A stretch of DNA of 64,000 bases from Brachypodium distachyon (Eukaryota; Streptophyta; Magnoliopsida; Poales; Poaceae), in contig NC_016132.3 of the NCBI RefSeq assembly GCF_000005505.3, positions 46,142,914 to 46,206,913 of the forward strand, in the 5' to 3' direction. The notes under the pieces are model-generated. The model was given only the letters and a program-made list of their open reading frames with translations, was not told the DNA's origin and made no database searches. Positions 46,069-59,034 of this stretch are shown piece after piece. The stretch's first letter is position 1. Every line of letters starts with the position of its first letter. The translations under genes and the position numbers were made by a program.

Positions 46069-49000
46069 ATCTATTGCACAACAACAACCAAAATGTTAGC
46101 TGAATATCCATGTGCAGAGCTGTAAATTGTAAATTAGATTAAACTATGTAATCTCACCACATGCTAGCTGCAAATCAACAGCAAAGTAAATAGTCAATTA
46201 GTGCACTTTGTAGGACACATCTGACAGACAAATATGTATCTCATGGCAAGGACACATAATACAAGTTGTAGATCATAGACAAAAATTAAGGCACAAGTAA
46301 CAGCAAGGAAAACAACATTTTAGAAACTTTTATGCCTTTGTAATTTCTCTCTGGTAGCCTATGCCACTGGGAGCAGATTACAAGTTCTTAGATTGAAAGA
46401 AAATGATTTTTGGGTGCACAATTTGAAATATCTCAAATCTGAACAGAGTAACAAATTAGTAAAACTTTAGATGACAAAATAGATAATATTTTTGGTGGTT
46501 TTCTTTATGAGAACAACAGATCTAATAACAAGATGCAACACAGATCACAAGCAAACATCTAAGGATGGGATAGGAGCACTGTAACAAGAATGGGACACAT
46601 CAGGCACTAAATAAACTCTGAATATCACAATCAACAGTAACTGAATTTGTATGGGTTTTCATATCCACATAAAGATCACAAAACAGAGCATCCACTATTT
46701 TCTAATGCAAAACAAACTCAACTGTCGGCAACAAGGGATTGGATGGATCTCAGATTTTTGCAGACAAATACACGAACAAGATCGAGGGCGATGGTGCAGA
46801 TCAGCGGTGACACGAGTAGTATGTTGCCCAGCCGCTGGATTTGAGAATTTGATCAGTAAAGCTAAATGCCAAATAAACGTCAAAGTAAGCTCTCAATTGC
46901 TATAAACATGATGGTCATCAACATCCATGGTAAATTGCACGACACGAGTAGTATGTTGCCCAGCCGCCGAACATGGCCAGCCAATCGCCATGGCTGGGGA
47001 CTCGGATAGGGCGCAGTGGCAAAGGCGGCGGAGTGGGGCGACGCTCCTCTGTTAGGGGAGAGGAAGTCGGGATGAAAGATGATGGCAAAGAGGAGAGTCG
47101 GCGCTGACCTGTAAGCGAGACGCAGAATCACCGGCTGCAGGCCGTAGTTCCGTGGAAGTGTCGACGGGAAACAGGAATGGCTAAATCTACAAATTGGGGA
47201 TCTTTATAGGTAGACGAGGAGGCGTGGTGATTTTTAGGGGTAGTTACCTTAATTTGTTTCTTTACATTCTGAGTAATCGAGGGTCACAAACTCTAGTGTA
47301 TGGAAGGTGGGGTTACTAAACAATACCATGTGTAACAAATCAACTGATTGGTTTACCCACGAGGAGAAATAGCCGGAAAATCAATCGAAGTACCAAGGAA
47401 TGGAGGGAAACAAAAAACTGGAAGGAAATAATGGAGGGAACTTAAAACCTGGTATGAAAAATTGGAAGAGGTAAAAATTAGTGTTGAAGTGCCACGAACA
47501 TTCATGTGATTCGAGATTTCAAATTGAGTAGATGAACTAAAATAGAACATGAAATTGAGCTGAGCTCAGGCGCCAACGATGTGTTTTGCACGCACAATTT
47601 GAAATCATAGGTCAGGTGTCTATATGATCGGCAAAAATCATATCATACAACTAACCCAGCAAGATGTATCTAACATTGTTGCTCTCACTGTGCACCTTGG
47701 AGTAATCCACACACAATATTACTCTCTCACCTCATTTATTATCTGATACAGAGCCTCTCAGATACATCACCAAAATATTTTACATGGCAGATTTATGAAC
47801 AATCATCTTACAACTATTGGAGATGTCTTTAGAGCACACCCGTGATTCCGATCGGGACGACATGTGTGACTACTATCGGACGGCATCCATGATTCCTATC
47901 GTACAACCATGGGTGTTTGCACTGTGAAGTTTTAGGGAGTATGTAATCTTATAAAAATTACCACCTCCGTTCATTAATATAGGAAGTTTTAGTTTTGTCT
48001 TTAATCAAAATTATTCGAGTTTGACCAAGTTTATAGAAAATTCATCAACATCTACAAAATTAGTTTCAATAAATCTATAGTTATTATAAATCTTATTTAT
48101 TTGATGTTACTGTAAACTTGGTCAAACTTAATTTTTTTTTACTTCAGACACAGTTAGAACTTCTTATTTGACGCTTTTTTTTTCTAATATGAACAAACCT
48201 GCATAGTAAAATGTGTCTAGATACATCCATATGTGGCGGGCACGTTGCGTGTTTAAGCCTCGCCGAACTGTTTTTTGACTAAAGTGACACAGTAGTCCAG
48301 TTTAGGGGTTTAAGTGTGCATTTTTTGAGTTCGTGGACTAAAGTGTTCATTTTTACCGAGTTCATGGACTAGTGGTGTATTTTACTCTATCTCATCGGGG
48401 CTAGACTTTGTGAGCAAAAATTGAAAAGCACTCCATGATTCATCAAAATTTCAAAACTTTTATGATTTTAAAATATATTTCTAAGTGGACTAATCCTCCC
48501 AGCCGCCACCACTGGAGCCATAAGATCGACGCAACCCCAGTCCTCTCAGTCTCAGACAAATCCGCAGTCTCTAATCCCCAATCCCCAATCCCCACTCTCT
48601 AATCCACGTAATCCACCACCGCCCGTGCCTCTTGCACCTCCTCCCAACCGAAGTACCAGGCGATCCGCTGGCGGTCGAGCATCGCGAGGAGGAGGGGACA
48701 CTGCCGCCACCGGCGAGAAGGAGGTTCTGGTGGCCTGGTAACCTGTATCATGATGTTCGCGGACGTCAGTATCACCATTGAGGACTGAATTTTTTTCCTT
48801 ACTGAACTGGAAAGCGAACATAGGGGACAGATCAAATGAAGAACTGACTCTTCTATGCACTAGTATTGAAGAAATTTATTTGTTTGCTGTTGTAAGATTT
48901 TTATGGTTAGCTGTAAGGGAATCAGGCAGCGATGTAGATTTGTTTTGTTTCAGACTCCGGACAAAAGCTTGTCTTATGTAAAATTCTGGACATATGTACA

Positions 49001-49773
49001 TGTAAGTGTTATAACTGGAAGAAAGAACTATCAATACACAGATTGTTTAGTTGGTGATTGGAATTTCAATTAATTGGCAGTCGAATTGTTGTTTTCTGCT
49101 TGTTTACAGTCCGTACTTATAAAGTCTAACACTTTGCACTCAGCATGTATGCAGTTTGCCAAGCATATATACAGATTCAGTTTCAGTACAGAACAGTCCT
49201 CTGGCTTTTTAATGTTTCTCTTTTTTAAATTGGCAGTACACCTCTGAAATTGATAATGCTGTACACAGAACTAGTAGACAACTGAAGCATTATATTGCCA
49301 AATCAGATTATCAGGTTCATCGAGGAGAGTAAGATTACGAACAATCTGTTCCAGTTGCATAAGGGAGGCAGTGAAGTTCATCTGAAAAGTGAGTTTATAT
49401 CACTTAAAGGATGCGTTGTTCAAATTACAGAAAATACAAAATTCTGATGCCACATCTCAAAAATAGAGGATACTAAGTTTATATCTCATAAAACAATTCA
49501 ACATAGAAAATAGATGTATCTGAGTTCACTTCTCTGACATTAACACAAGTCATCACATCTCAGAAATTAACATAACACCTTCTCTGTTTCTCAATGAAGA
49601 GACAACATAGTAACTATAAAACAAATTATCGTGATGAGATACACAGCTGGCAATGGAGCTCCATTCAATTATCCTGCGAGAAATAATAATTGGTGTTGTG
49701 AAGCTAATTTGCATGAAACAATAGAAGAAGAGAGGGAGAAAGATAAAAATAGAAGCAGGCCTTCATTGAGTTA
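46069..49773. other. CACTA internal non-coding DNA
   Basis: Between the start of the TNP1-like gene and the end of TNP2. It includes the GC-rich probable 5' UTR/promoter of the former (about 46950-47150) and a GC-rich patch at 48480-48750. A decayed Stowaway-like MITE (about 47967-48198, CTCCGTTCATTAATATAGGA with an inverted counterpart) is present. No gene is supported. Confidence 0.5.
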
Positions 49774-52700
49774 CTAATTTTCATCATTAGAGCCTGCAAT
49801 AGGATCTACTGTTGTTCCTTCTATATCTCTATCAACAGAACCTGCAATAGGATCTACTGTTGTTCCTTCTATATCCCCTCGCATCCATGTCTTATTCTCA
49901 TTTGCAGTATGGAGAAAATCCTCCCCAAGGTTACTCAGATGATAAGGTTCCATCTCTACATCATTCCATTCTTCACCCATGTCAAAATCATCTCGAGGGG
50001 TCACCTTCCTCACAAGTGACCATCCTGGATTTGTACGGTCTTCCACATAGAACACTTGGTCAACTTGACTAGCAAATACAAAAGGTTCATGCTCTTTTTT
50101 TTCACCGTTGTGGATCCCATGTGCAAAATTCACAAGCCTAAAACCATACTTGTCTGTTTTTACTCCTTTTTCTTTCTTTTTCCGTGGGCAATTTTTTATC
50201 CCTTTTTCTTCATTACCCTCAACCCATTCACATTTAAATAGGACCACTGAAAATTTTCTATAATAATCTAACTCAATTATGTCAACTATCCTACCATAGT
50301 ACATGACATCTCCAAGGATAGGGTTAGTATCACCTGCAAAAGAGTAGCCTGATGTTTTTGCGGTCACAACAACTCCACTATTCTGATTCACCTTGTCATA
50401 ACGCTTGGGTCTAGATCTATATCCACGGATGCAAAAGGCCCTATGTTTTCTTGCATCTTGAAGTGGACCATGGGCCAACCATCTAAGATCCTCATCAATG
50501 CTGTCAGTACCTCTTTGCTGCTCCAGCCGCATGATCTACACCAAAGCGAAACATACATAAGCTAAGACTCAAATTAAGAAAAAAAAACATAGCATGGAAC
50601 TTACATGATCTCTAAACCAATCAGGAAATTTTTCATGCTGCATCCTCTCTATGGTACTAAGTGATAGGCGACTGTTGCGATTTCTCCTTTTCAATTCCGC
50701 AGCATGCGCTCTAAAAAATGTTAAATATCAGTTTAAATGAAAACAATTATTTAACATGTTACCAAGCTATGGCTGAAAATTACTTGAGATATGGAGTGAC
50801 AGCATCACAGTTGTACAACACATATCTATGTGCTTGCAATGTTTCCACGTCATTCAAAGTGTAATCGCTAGGTTTTCCCAATAGATTTCCAACAGGAGGA
50901 AATAACTTGGATTCAGCATACAAGGGAGATTCATATTCCTGTGGTTCATCATGATTCCTCAATGGCTGGTTATGCTTAGTGAGGAAACCCTCTAAGTATC
51001 TTGAACAGAATATCATACACTCATCCGCCAAATATGATTCTGCAATTGAACCCTCTGGATGAGCTTTGTTGCGAACATACGATTTTAGTTTACCAAGGTA
51101 CCTGCAGCACATGAAATTTTAGCAAATTATGTTACATTAGTTGTAAAATTAAGAGAAAACATGTCTTGAAACATTACATTGTTACCTTTCAATAAAGTAC
51201 ATCCATCGATAGCACACAAGTCCAGCAATTTTACATTCAGTTGCTAAATGGACGACTAAGTGAATCATAACCGTGAAAAACCCAGGAGGGAATATCATCT
51301 CCATTTTACATAGTGTGATTTTAATTGATTCTTCCATGCGGTCAAGCTCGTCAACATGAAGAACTTTTGAACGTATTCCTCGAAAGTAAGAGGACAAATC
51401 AAATAGTACCGCTATGACATCATCAAGAAGAATATCTCTCAAAGCAATAGGCATGAGTTGCTGCATTAGGACATGACAATCATGTGTTTTTAGCCCATAA
51501 ATTTTTCCATCAGCAGAGTTCACACATCTGGATATATTTCCGGAATAGCCATCGGGAACCTTTATATCCTCAGGAACTTTGCAGAATAATTGCTTCTCAC
51601 TTTTAGACATGGTAAATCTTGCGGGTGGCAAGTAAAACTTGCCTGAAGCTTTTTTTTTCTGGATGTAACTCCTCTCTAATCTTCATTTCCTGGAGATCCA
51701 GACGACTCTGGAGATTATCTTTTGACTTTCCATCTAAATTTAGAAGCGTGCCAATAATATTATCACACACATTCTTCTCTATATGCATCACGTCAAGATT
51801 ATGTCGAAGAAGATTATAGTCCCAATAAGGTAATGTGAATAGACTACTAACTCCCTTGTAAGTTTTTGACTCCTCAAAATCATCAATCGCTTTTATTTCA
51901 TTCTCTACCTGACGCCCATAGTAAGTTTTAGGCTCTGGTCTATGCTCCATGGTTCCATCAAAAGACTTTTTATCATTACGAAATCTGTGATCAGGTGGCA
52001 GAAATCGGCGATGCCCCATAAAACATGATTTCTTCCCGTGTTTCAAGCGTTTGGACCATGCATCCGGACCACAAGGTAGACATGCAAATTCTCCATGCAC
52101 CTTATTGGAAACAAGCATCCCTAATGCAGGCAAGTCATTTATGGTCCATAACACAATTGCTCGCAGAGTAAAAGTCTCATTTTTGGATGCATCATATGTG
52201 GGAATTCCATTCACAAATATATCTTTTAGGTCATCCAAAAGCGGCTGGAGAAAGACATGAATATTATCTCCAGGACTTTTGGGCCCAGGAATTATCAAAG
52301 ATAGAGAAAGATGATATTCCTTCATACATAGCCATGGAGGCAGGTTATACATGACCAACACAACTGGCCAACAACTATATTTAGAACTCAACATCCCATA
52401 TGGATTAAATCCATCGGTAGCCAAGCCAAGACGAATATTACGAGTATCGGATGCTATTTCTGGGAACTTTTCATCTAAAGCCCTCCATGCTTGGGAATCG
52501 GCGGGATGTCGAAGAACGCCATCCTTTGTGCGTCCTTCGTCATGCCATCGCAACAGAGCTGCCGTTTCTTTGCACATTAACAACCTCTTCAGCCTCTCCT
52601 TGATTGCAAAGTACCGTAACACTTTGTGTGGTATTGCGCTCTTCCTTTCTTTCTTTGTCAACTTGGTTTCAGGTTTTTTACCTTTCCACCTAGAAGTCTT

Positions 52701-55700
52701 GCACACTGAGCAAAAATCATCATTTTCTTTGACTTTCCAGAACAGCTGGCAGTTATTTGGGCATGCATGAATTTTTTTATAACCTAGACCAAATTTTGAA
52801 ACAATCTTCTTCGCATCATAAAAGTTTTGTGGTAGTTCGTTTCCATTTGGAATTGCCATGCACAAAATATCAAGCAGATCTCCAAATGACTTACCAGACC
52901 ATTTGTTCATGGATTTGGCATTAAAAAGAAGCACAAGTAAAGATAGCTCTGACAACGTACATCCTGGCCAAAAAGGCTTCTCTGAATCTTTGATCATTCT
53001 GTAAAATTGTTGTGCTTCTAAACTGGGTCCATCTATATGAGAATTTGGTGAATTTGTACTACCGGCCATAGACACATCATCATATAAATGTCTAATGCAT
53101 CATTAATTAAATCATGCATGTTCACATGTGTAACATCCCAAAATTTCAAACTTTTACATGTGCATTGCATCAATGAGCATCATGCCACAATTGCATGTTT
53201 GAATTCAAATTTTGAATCACAAAAGGCTTTAAGAGATTTTGTTTACATCCCTGTAACCTTTGGATTTTCAAACCAATAGGGTTGATGTATAAAAAGGGTT
53301 TAATGCATATATGAGCTATCCCATAATTTTTGGATAATTATTTGGAGTTGAAAAAGTATTTTATTTAAATGGATATATAGCCCTAAGGGCATTTATAGGG
53401 CAAATGTATTTTTATATATTTTATTTTGAAGAGAAACTGCTTCCAAAATATGTATCATGGTAGAAAATGATTTTACAAATTTTCTGGAATTCATTTGGAC
53501 CAATTTGGAGTTCAAACTCAAAAGATATCAAAGAAATGGGAAAAACAGAAAAAGAAAAGGTCTAAAAGAAAAAAAAAAGGGGGTAAACGGACCGGCCCGG
53601 CCGAATTGGGCCGAACCGGCCCAACTCCCCCGCGCGCGCCACCGCCCAGCTGGCCCAGCCGCCCGCTCGCGCGCGCCCGAGCCACCGACAGGTGGGGCCC
53701 ACCTGTCGGGGTCGTCCCCTACCTCGGGCAGGCGCCCGAAATCGCGCCGCCGTCCCCGCGCGTGACCGCCGCGCGCCATCACCGGGATCTGCCCCTCCCG
53801 ACCTTCCCGAACCGAGCCGCTCGCGTCCCTTTAAAGACCCGGCTTCCCCCTTCTTTTCCCCTCTGTTTGCCCGCACCCGCACGCGCCCACGCCGCCGGTT
53901 TTCGTCGCCGGAGTTCGCCCGCGCCGCCGCCGTTCTCGCGCCGCGCCGACCACGCCGGTGAGCCCTCGCGCACGAGTCTTCAAATTTCCGGAGCCCCTCG
54001 CGCTTGCGCACGTTTTGACACGCTCGATTTGTTGTTTGATGCACCGTAGCGCCGCCCCCGTCACCGCCCGAAGCTTCGCCGGAGCCCGCGCTCGCCGCCC
54101 GCTCGTCTCCGACCTCGGCGAGGCCCCCGACCTCCCGACGCCGCACCGACCCCGTCCCCGTCTCCGCCGTGCCGCGCCGCGCCGACCCCGGCCATCCCCG
54201 CGTCGCCCGCGTCGCCGGAGCAGCCCGCGCCGCCGCCGCCCGTGCCGCGCCATCGCCGGAGAAGGTCGCCGGAACCCTAGGTAAGCCCGAGAGTCCCCGT
54301 CCGTCCGATCGTGATCAACGGTCCAGATTAGATCCCGATTTTTTTTCATTTAACCGAACCGGTACCAACGAATAGGAATGCGCCACGTGGCACCCGGTTT
54401 TTATAAAATAAAAATGTAATTTTAATCCTCCGGAATTAATAAAAGGCACTTTTGCAGATAGGCCCCTGTAACTTCAAATGATCATAACTTTAAATCTGTT
54501 TGGCCAAATTTAGTGATCCACACCTTTTTGGAATCCTTAGGAAATTTAGAATCTTTTGGCACTGTCCAATTTCAAATTTGAATAATTGAATCACATTCAA
54601 ATTACAGATTAGTGTTTTATGCCTTTTAAATCATAACTAATTATCTAGAAGTCCTTTTTGAATGAAACAAGTGCCCAAAATTTTGTTTTATTGTCCTCTG
54701 TCCAATGGGACAGAGAGACAAATATTTTGAACTAATCTATCTGGCTGATGCCAATAAAACCTCATTTTAGAGTTTAAACCCTAGCCATTGCAATTTATTT
54801 AAAAACCCTAATTGCATGTGCTTAATTATCAACGCCTTGGACCAGTAGATCGCCCAAATAAAACCAACCCACTCATGTCACATGTTTTGCATCACATCAT
54901 GGCATACATATTTTTTTGTCATGTTTGAATTGTGTGTTTATGTGTGTGTATATGTTTGTTGTTTGTATAGTATTCTCGGAGAGCGAACCTTGCGATTGTG
55001 ACGAGTGTTTGAACTCCAACTACTATCAAGGCAAGTACACTTTGATCATCTACCCTATTATCTTATTATGCACTAGATTTTATTAGTTGCATTGTCAGGA
55101 TTATTATTGTATCTATGCTAGCTATGATCTATCCTAGTAGTATAGGATACCTTTGCCATGACTTCACCACCAATTGCCATCGTAGTAGTAAAATGCTATG
55201 CTATGATAATATACAAGGGTGGTATTATTACAATGTGATACTATTGAATTACAAATATAGTTTTCCTAGTGTATGGCAAAACAAGTAATTCAATGAACCG
55301 TCCTGGGTGGGCTGCTTTGAGTTTTCGGATGTCGTGACGTTAGGTCCATTTCTATGGGGCCCGCTGAGTCGTCTCTCCGTGTGATTCGGGAGCGTCCATG
55401 GTCGCCTCCCCGTGCGATTCGGGGAGCGCCTGCGTCACAATGTGGGATGCCACCCGGGGTAACCAGAGACTGGACTAGTTTCCTGTTTAGTAGCTTCCAG
55501 TACAACCACATGGTATTATGGGCTCTGCCAGGATGGATGTAAGAAATATGAACCTGGATCCGAGGTGACATCGGTATGTAGCAGTGTAGGTTGGAACGCG
55601 TCCCTCAGGTGGTTTGGGGGAATATGTTCTGAAAATTCCTGTAATCGATGCCGTTGCTACTCTACCCTGAGGACAGCAAGGGATTAACACGTCGATTTCT

Positions 55701-56790
55701 TGTGGGTAAAGTGTACCACCTCTCGAGAGTGTCAAACTAAGTACTTAGCCGTGTCCCCGGTTACGGACAATTATGAGCAACTAGATAATGAAGCTGTAAG
55801 GAAAGTCTCACTCATTCAAATTTCCTAATAAAATGAATGGTTTGAACTGGGTAGGAGCATTGATGTTCTACTCAATGTGCCTAGGTTAATAGGAGCATGG
55901 GTGTTTCTACCCCATGTCCAATAGAATTCAAAATTATTTTGTCTAAAAATGATAGGATTTGAATAATGATGCTTTTATGCAAAATAGCCAAACCCCACCT
56001 AGCCAAACTATGCATGTACTTGGTAGGACCTTTATAACTCTAGTGAGCTTGCCAATACATTCAAATGTATTGACCACGTAGTGGCTGCAATTAACAATGC
56101 AGGTGGATCCGACGATGAGTGAGGTTCGTCGTTTTGTCATGGGTCATGTGCTTACATTCCAACATGCTCTCACCTTGGAGTAGCGTGGCCCTTATGTTCT
56201 ACCCTTTTCCGCTGCAGTATTTTGAAATATTGTTTTATGATGTCGAAACAGTATTTGTTTTATGATGGCCCCAGAGGTCATGCGAGGTTGTAAGTACTAT
56301 TAAATTCTGGATGACGTGATGTAATAAAGTACTTTGACCTTTGTTTCTGTATATCTCATCATGAAACTGTGTGTGCTAGTGAGTCGATCCAGGGACTAGC
56401 ACGGTGAGCACAGAGACCGAACCCTTGGTGAAGGGGGGGGGGGATCGCTTCAACATGCATCTCTTCCTTACGAGGTTGTGCTGGCTCATCATCATTCTTT
56501 TCGTCTAAAGACTCACCATGAAAAACCCATTTGTCATAACTCTAAAGAATTCCATTGCAGACCAGGTGACCACGAATATCATTCTTTGATAGTAGAGAAG
56601 TGTGCACACAGCTTTCACATGGACATAGGATCTTGGTATCCTCTGGCTTATCTTTATATGCAAATTCCAGAAATCCATCCACACCAGCTACGTACTCCGA
56701 AGTTCCTCTTGGATAACACAAAAGCAACTTGATAGCTTCTAAAACCATATCAACACTGTATAAAGAGTTTAGTCTAAATAAGCGATCTAA
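49774..56790 (-). pseudogene. TNP2 transposase of the CACTA element, disrupted
   Basis: Read on the minus strand. The N-terminal Transposase-associated domain (about 56550-56790) has SEYVAGVDGFLEFAYKD and CPCESCVHTSLL with a TAG after HLVCNGIL (56545-56547 area). After the break by a 3.3-kb insertion, the Transposase_21 core follows (51640-53075: FWPGCTLSELSLL, GPKSPGDNIHVF, PYWDYNLLRHNLDVMHIEKN). It then continues in a shifted frame (51186-51640: GLKTHDCHVLMQQLMPIALR). Exon 50785-51101 is DUF4218-like (AHRYVLYNCDAV), exon 50605-50710 follows, and exon 49774-50535 is a DUF4216-like C terminus ([11 protein letters not shown]). The catalytic core is otherwise well preserved. Lesions: stop, insertion, one missing nt near 53090, one extra A at 51650-51658. 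Confidence 0.85.
53120..56454. mobile_element. 3.3-kb LTR-like insertion in TNP2
   Basis: The insert is flanked by ATGCAT on both sides (53114-53119 and 56455-56460). Removing it and one copy joins KEEMH to DLIND in the expected TNP2 frame, so this is a target duplication of 4-6 bp. The insert starts near TGTTCACATG / TGTAACATCCC and ends CTTCAACA. It has no recognisable gag or pol. A very GC-rich stretch (53590-54290) ends in a GTAAGCCC splice-donor-like site, and the 3' part has an AATAAAG signal (56318). The base pattern resembles long gypsy-type LTRs, so a solo LTR or a non-autonomous element is likely. Confidence 0.7.
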
Positions 56791-57699
56791 CAAAAAAAAA
56801 ATCCAACCATGCATCAAACAAGATGGCAGTATTATCAAGCATCTCAAACAGTAACATGAAAATCAATAATACTATGCTAAAAGTATTATCACCAGCATAA
56901 ATTAGAAAAGTTGCAAAATAACAGATTTTCCCCCCAGCTGTAACACAAAGCATTGCCACAGCAAGGTGTAGCCACGATACTAGTATTAAAATCCACGAAA
57001 AATTAGATAAAGGGGATAGACTTTCAACACATAACCAAATTGGCATGCACAGCGAAACAGAGATAAAATTGCTATGGCTGCAGCAGCCATTAGGAGAACT
57101 TACCAATGGGACTCCCATAGACAGTAGATGGCGTTAGCAAACGGAGGAAATCCTGACAAGATTGATTGAGCTCAGACCTTCGGACGGTGGTAGGCCGCAT
57201 CCAAATCACAGGAGGCAGCGGAGACGAATCTGGAGAATAAAAACGATTTAGAGATTTATCTGATTATGGGTGAAGCTAGGTGGACAAAAAAATTCGGTAC
57301 TCAATCTGCCTGAGATTCTTACCTGCGTCCTGTTAAGGATTTGGAGAGGACGAGGGGTTTGGATGGAGGAAGGAGATGGCTGTGTCCTGTTAGGGATCTG
57401 GAGAAGATTGTGGGGGATCTGGAGCAGAGGAAAGAGATACCTGGAAGGAGGAAGTCGTGGAGGAAGAGGAATTTGGAGACAACTACAGGCAGTTTGGATC
57501 GGAAGGAGATCTCTTCTCGGTTTGTTTCGCGCGACTTTTTTTTCAACGGTGCTTTCTCGGCGATTATTTCTTTGGTATTTATACCTTCTCTATAAATATT
57601 GGGTTAATGGAAAAAACAATTCAGAACTTAGCACAAAACTTTTGCAGTTTATTGTCATTTAAGAAAACTAGATTAATCGATGAATAGTTTAATTATTTG

Positions 57700-57961
57700 T
57701 CAGATTATGACCGCGATACTGATTAGATCATATAAGTGCATATGAGATTATTTGCAATGTATAATTTGCAACAAATATATGTGTTGCTACGAAAATTAAT
57801 TGCAACATACAATTTGCAACACCTATATTTGCGTACCTATGAAAACTACTATTAGCGAATTGAGTTTTCAACGCATATATTCGTAGCTATGAAAATTATT
57901 ACTAACACATATTTAAAGCGTTGCAAAGTATGCATGCTAAATAGGGGTAGTTGTTGTAGTG
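57700..57961. repeat. CACTA right subterminal repeat region
   Basis: Repeats such as GCAACATACAATTTGCAAC and CAACGCATATATTCGTAGC precede the terminal GTTGTAGTG. Confidence 0.7.
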
Positions 57962-58496
57962 TGTATGCTAGGCTCTGTAAGATTTCATATGAATATATGC
58001 TGCTCATGTGTAAGATTTCATAAGAATGTATATTACACATGTGCAAGGTTTCTTATGAATGTGTATATACCACACATGTGTAACTTTCATACGAATGTAT
58101 GCTACACTATGTAAGATTTCATATGAATGTATACCAGACATGTGTAAGACGTGCATACCACACATGTGTAAGTTTCGTACCAATGTATGCTACATTGTAC
58201 GTGTAATTGTATGTTACACTATACGTGTAAGATTTCATATGAATTAATGTATACCACACATGTGTAACTTTCATACGAATGTATGCTACACTGCATAAGA
58301 TTTCATATGAATGTATACCAAAAATGTGTAAGATTTCATACCAATGTGCATACCACACATGTGTAAGTTTCATACCAATTAATGTATGCTACACTGTACA
58401 TGTAATTGTATGCTACATTGTATGTGTAAGATTTCATATGAATTAATGTATACCACACATGTGTAAGATTTCAAACAAATGTTTATACCACACATG
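57962..58496. repeat. Minisatellite array 2, right part
   Basis: Continues the array split by the CACTA element, with about sixteen units having the ACACATGTG core. It is itself interrupted by a LINE fragment (58497-58868) and resumes at 58869. Confidence 0.85.
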
Positions 58497-58868
58497 TTTT
58501 TTTTCGAAAAGGGGAGAATCCCCAGCCTCTGCATTAATCGATGCACACATCCATTTTTATTGCGAAGTGTGTTCAAAAACTTAAGAATCACTGATCAGAG
58601 ATTGTGGATACAAAAATAAGCCAATAGAAAATATCTAACATAGCGAGTCTATGCATCTAAATGTCTAGTACACCGCCAAGTAGCCCGGCTGAAGAAATCT
58701 CAAGCGACCATCTCCAGACGGTTGCAACCAGTATCCAAAAGGTCCCGCTGGGACACGGGAAACAGGTAAGCCCAAAGTCGAATCCAATGGGTAACTCTGA
58801 AGATAACCTGCAAAAAGTGAGAAACTCTGGCTCTGTTAAAAACGACATCATTCCGACAGTTCCAAATA
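58497..58868 (-). mobile_element. 5'-truncated LINE fragment inserted in the minisatellite
   Basis: On the minus strand the ORF2 C terminus reads NDVVFNRARVSHFLQVIFRV, LDTGCNRLEMVA and ends soon after. The 3' tail ATGTGTGCATCGATTAATGC ... CCCCTTTTCG precedes an A8 run (T-run at about 58498-58505 on the plus strand). It has no start. The same tail type occurs at 24464. Confidence 0.75.
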
Positions 58869-59034
58869 TATATATATGAATGTATACCACACATGTGTAA
58901 GTTCATATGAATGTACGCTACACTATGTAAGATTTCATATGAATGCATGCATACTACTCATGTGCACTCAAGATTTCATAAGAATGTATACTACACATGC
59001 ATAAGATTTTATATGAATGTATATACCACACACA
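58869..59034. repeat. Minisatellite array 2, last part
   Basis: About five more diverged units, ending at CACACACATGGAAAATG. Confidence 0.75.

Larger units (their letters stand above)
42235..57961 (-). mobile_element. CACTA (En/Spm) transposon, 15.7 kb
   Basis: The left end reads CACTACACCATGACCCCC and the right end reads ...AGTTGTTGTAGTG, that is CACTACAACAACTACCCC on the other strand. The 3-bp target duplication TGT is on both sides (42232-42234, 57962-57964). The subterminal regions (42235-42720 and 57700-57961) are packed with short direct and inverted copies of CAACGCATAT and GCGTTGC-type motifs, the expected TNP1-type binding sites of CACTA elements. It codes, on the minus strand, a TNP2 transposase and a TNP1-like protein. 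Confidence 0.9.

Noticed and set aside
48552..48860. Possible captured gene exon inside the CACTA element
   Set aside because: GC-rich patch with a repeated CCCCAATCCCC phrase; no frame with a known motif or a spliced partner was found.
53495..54349. Long frames on both strands in the GC-rich part of the 3.3-kb insertion
   Set aside because: R/P/A-rich frames open on both strands at once with no domain, as expected from GC content alone.
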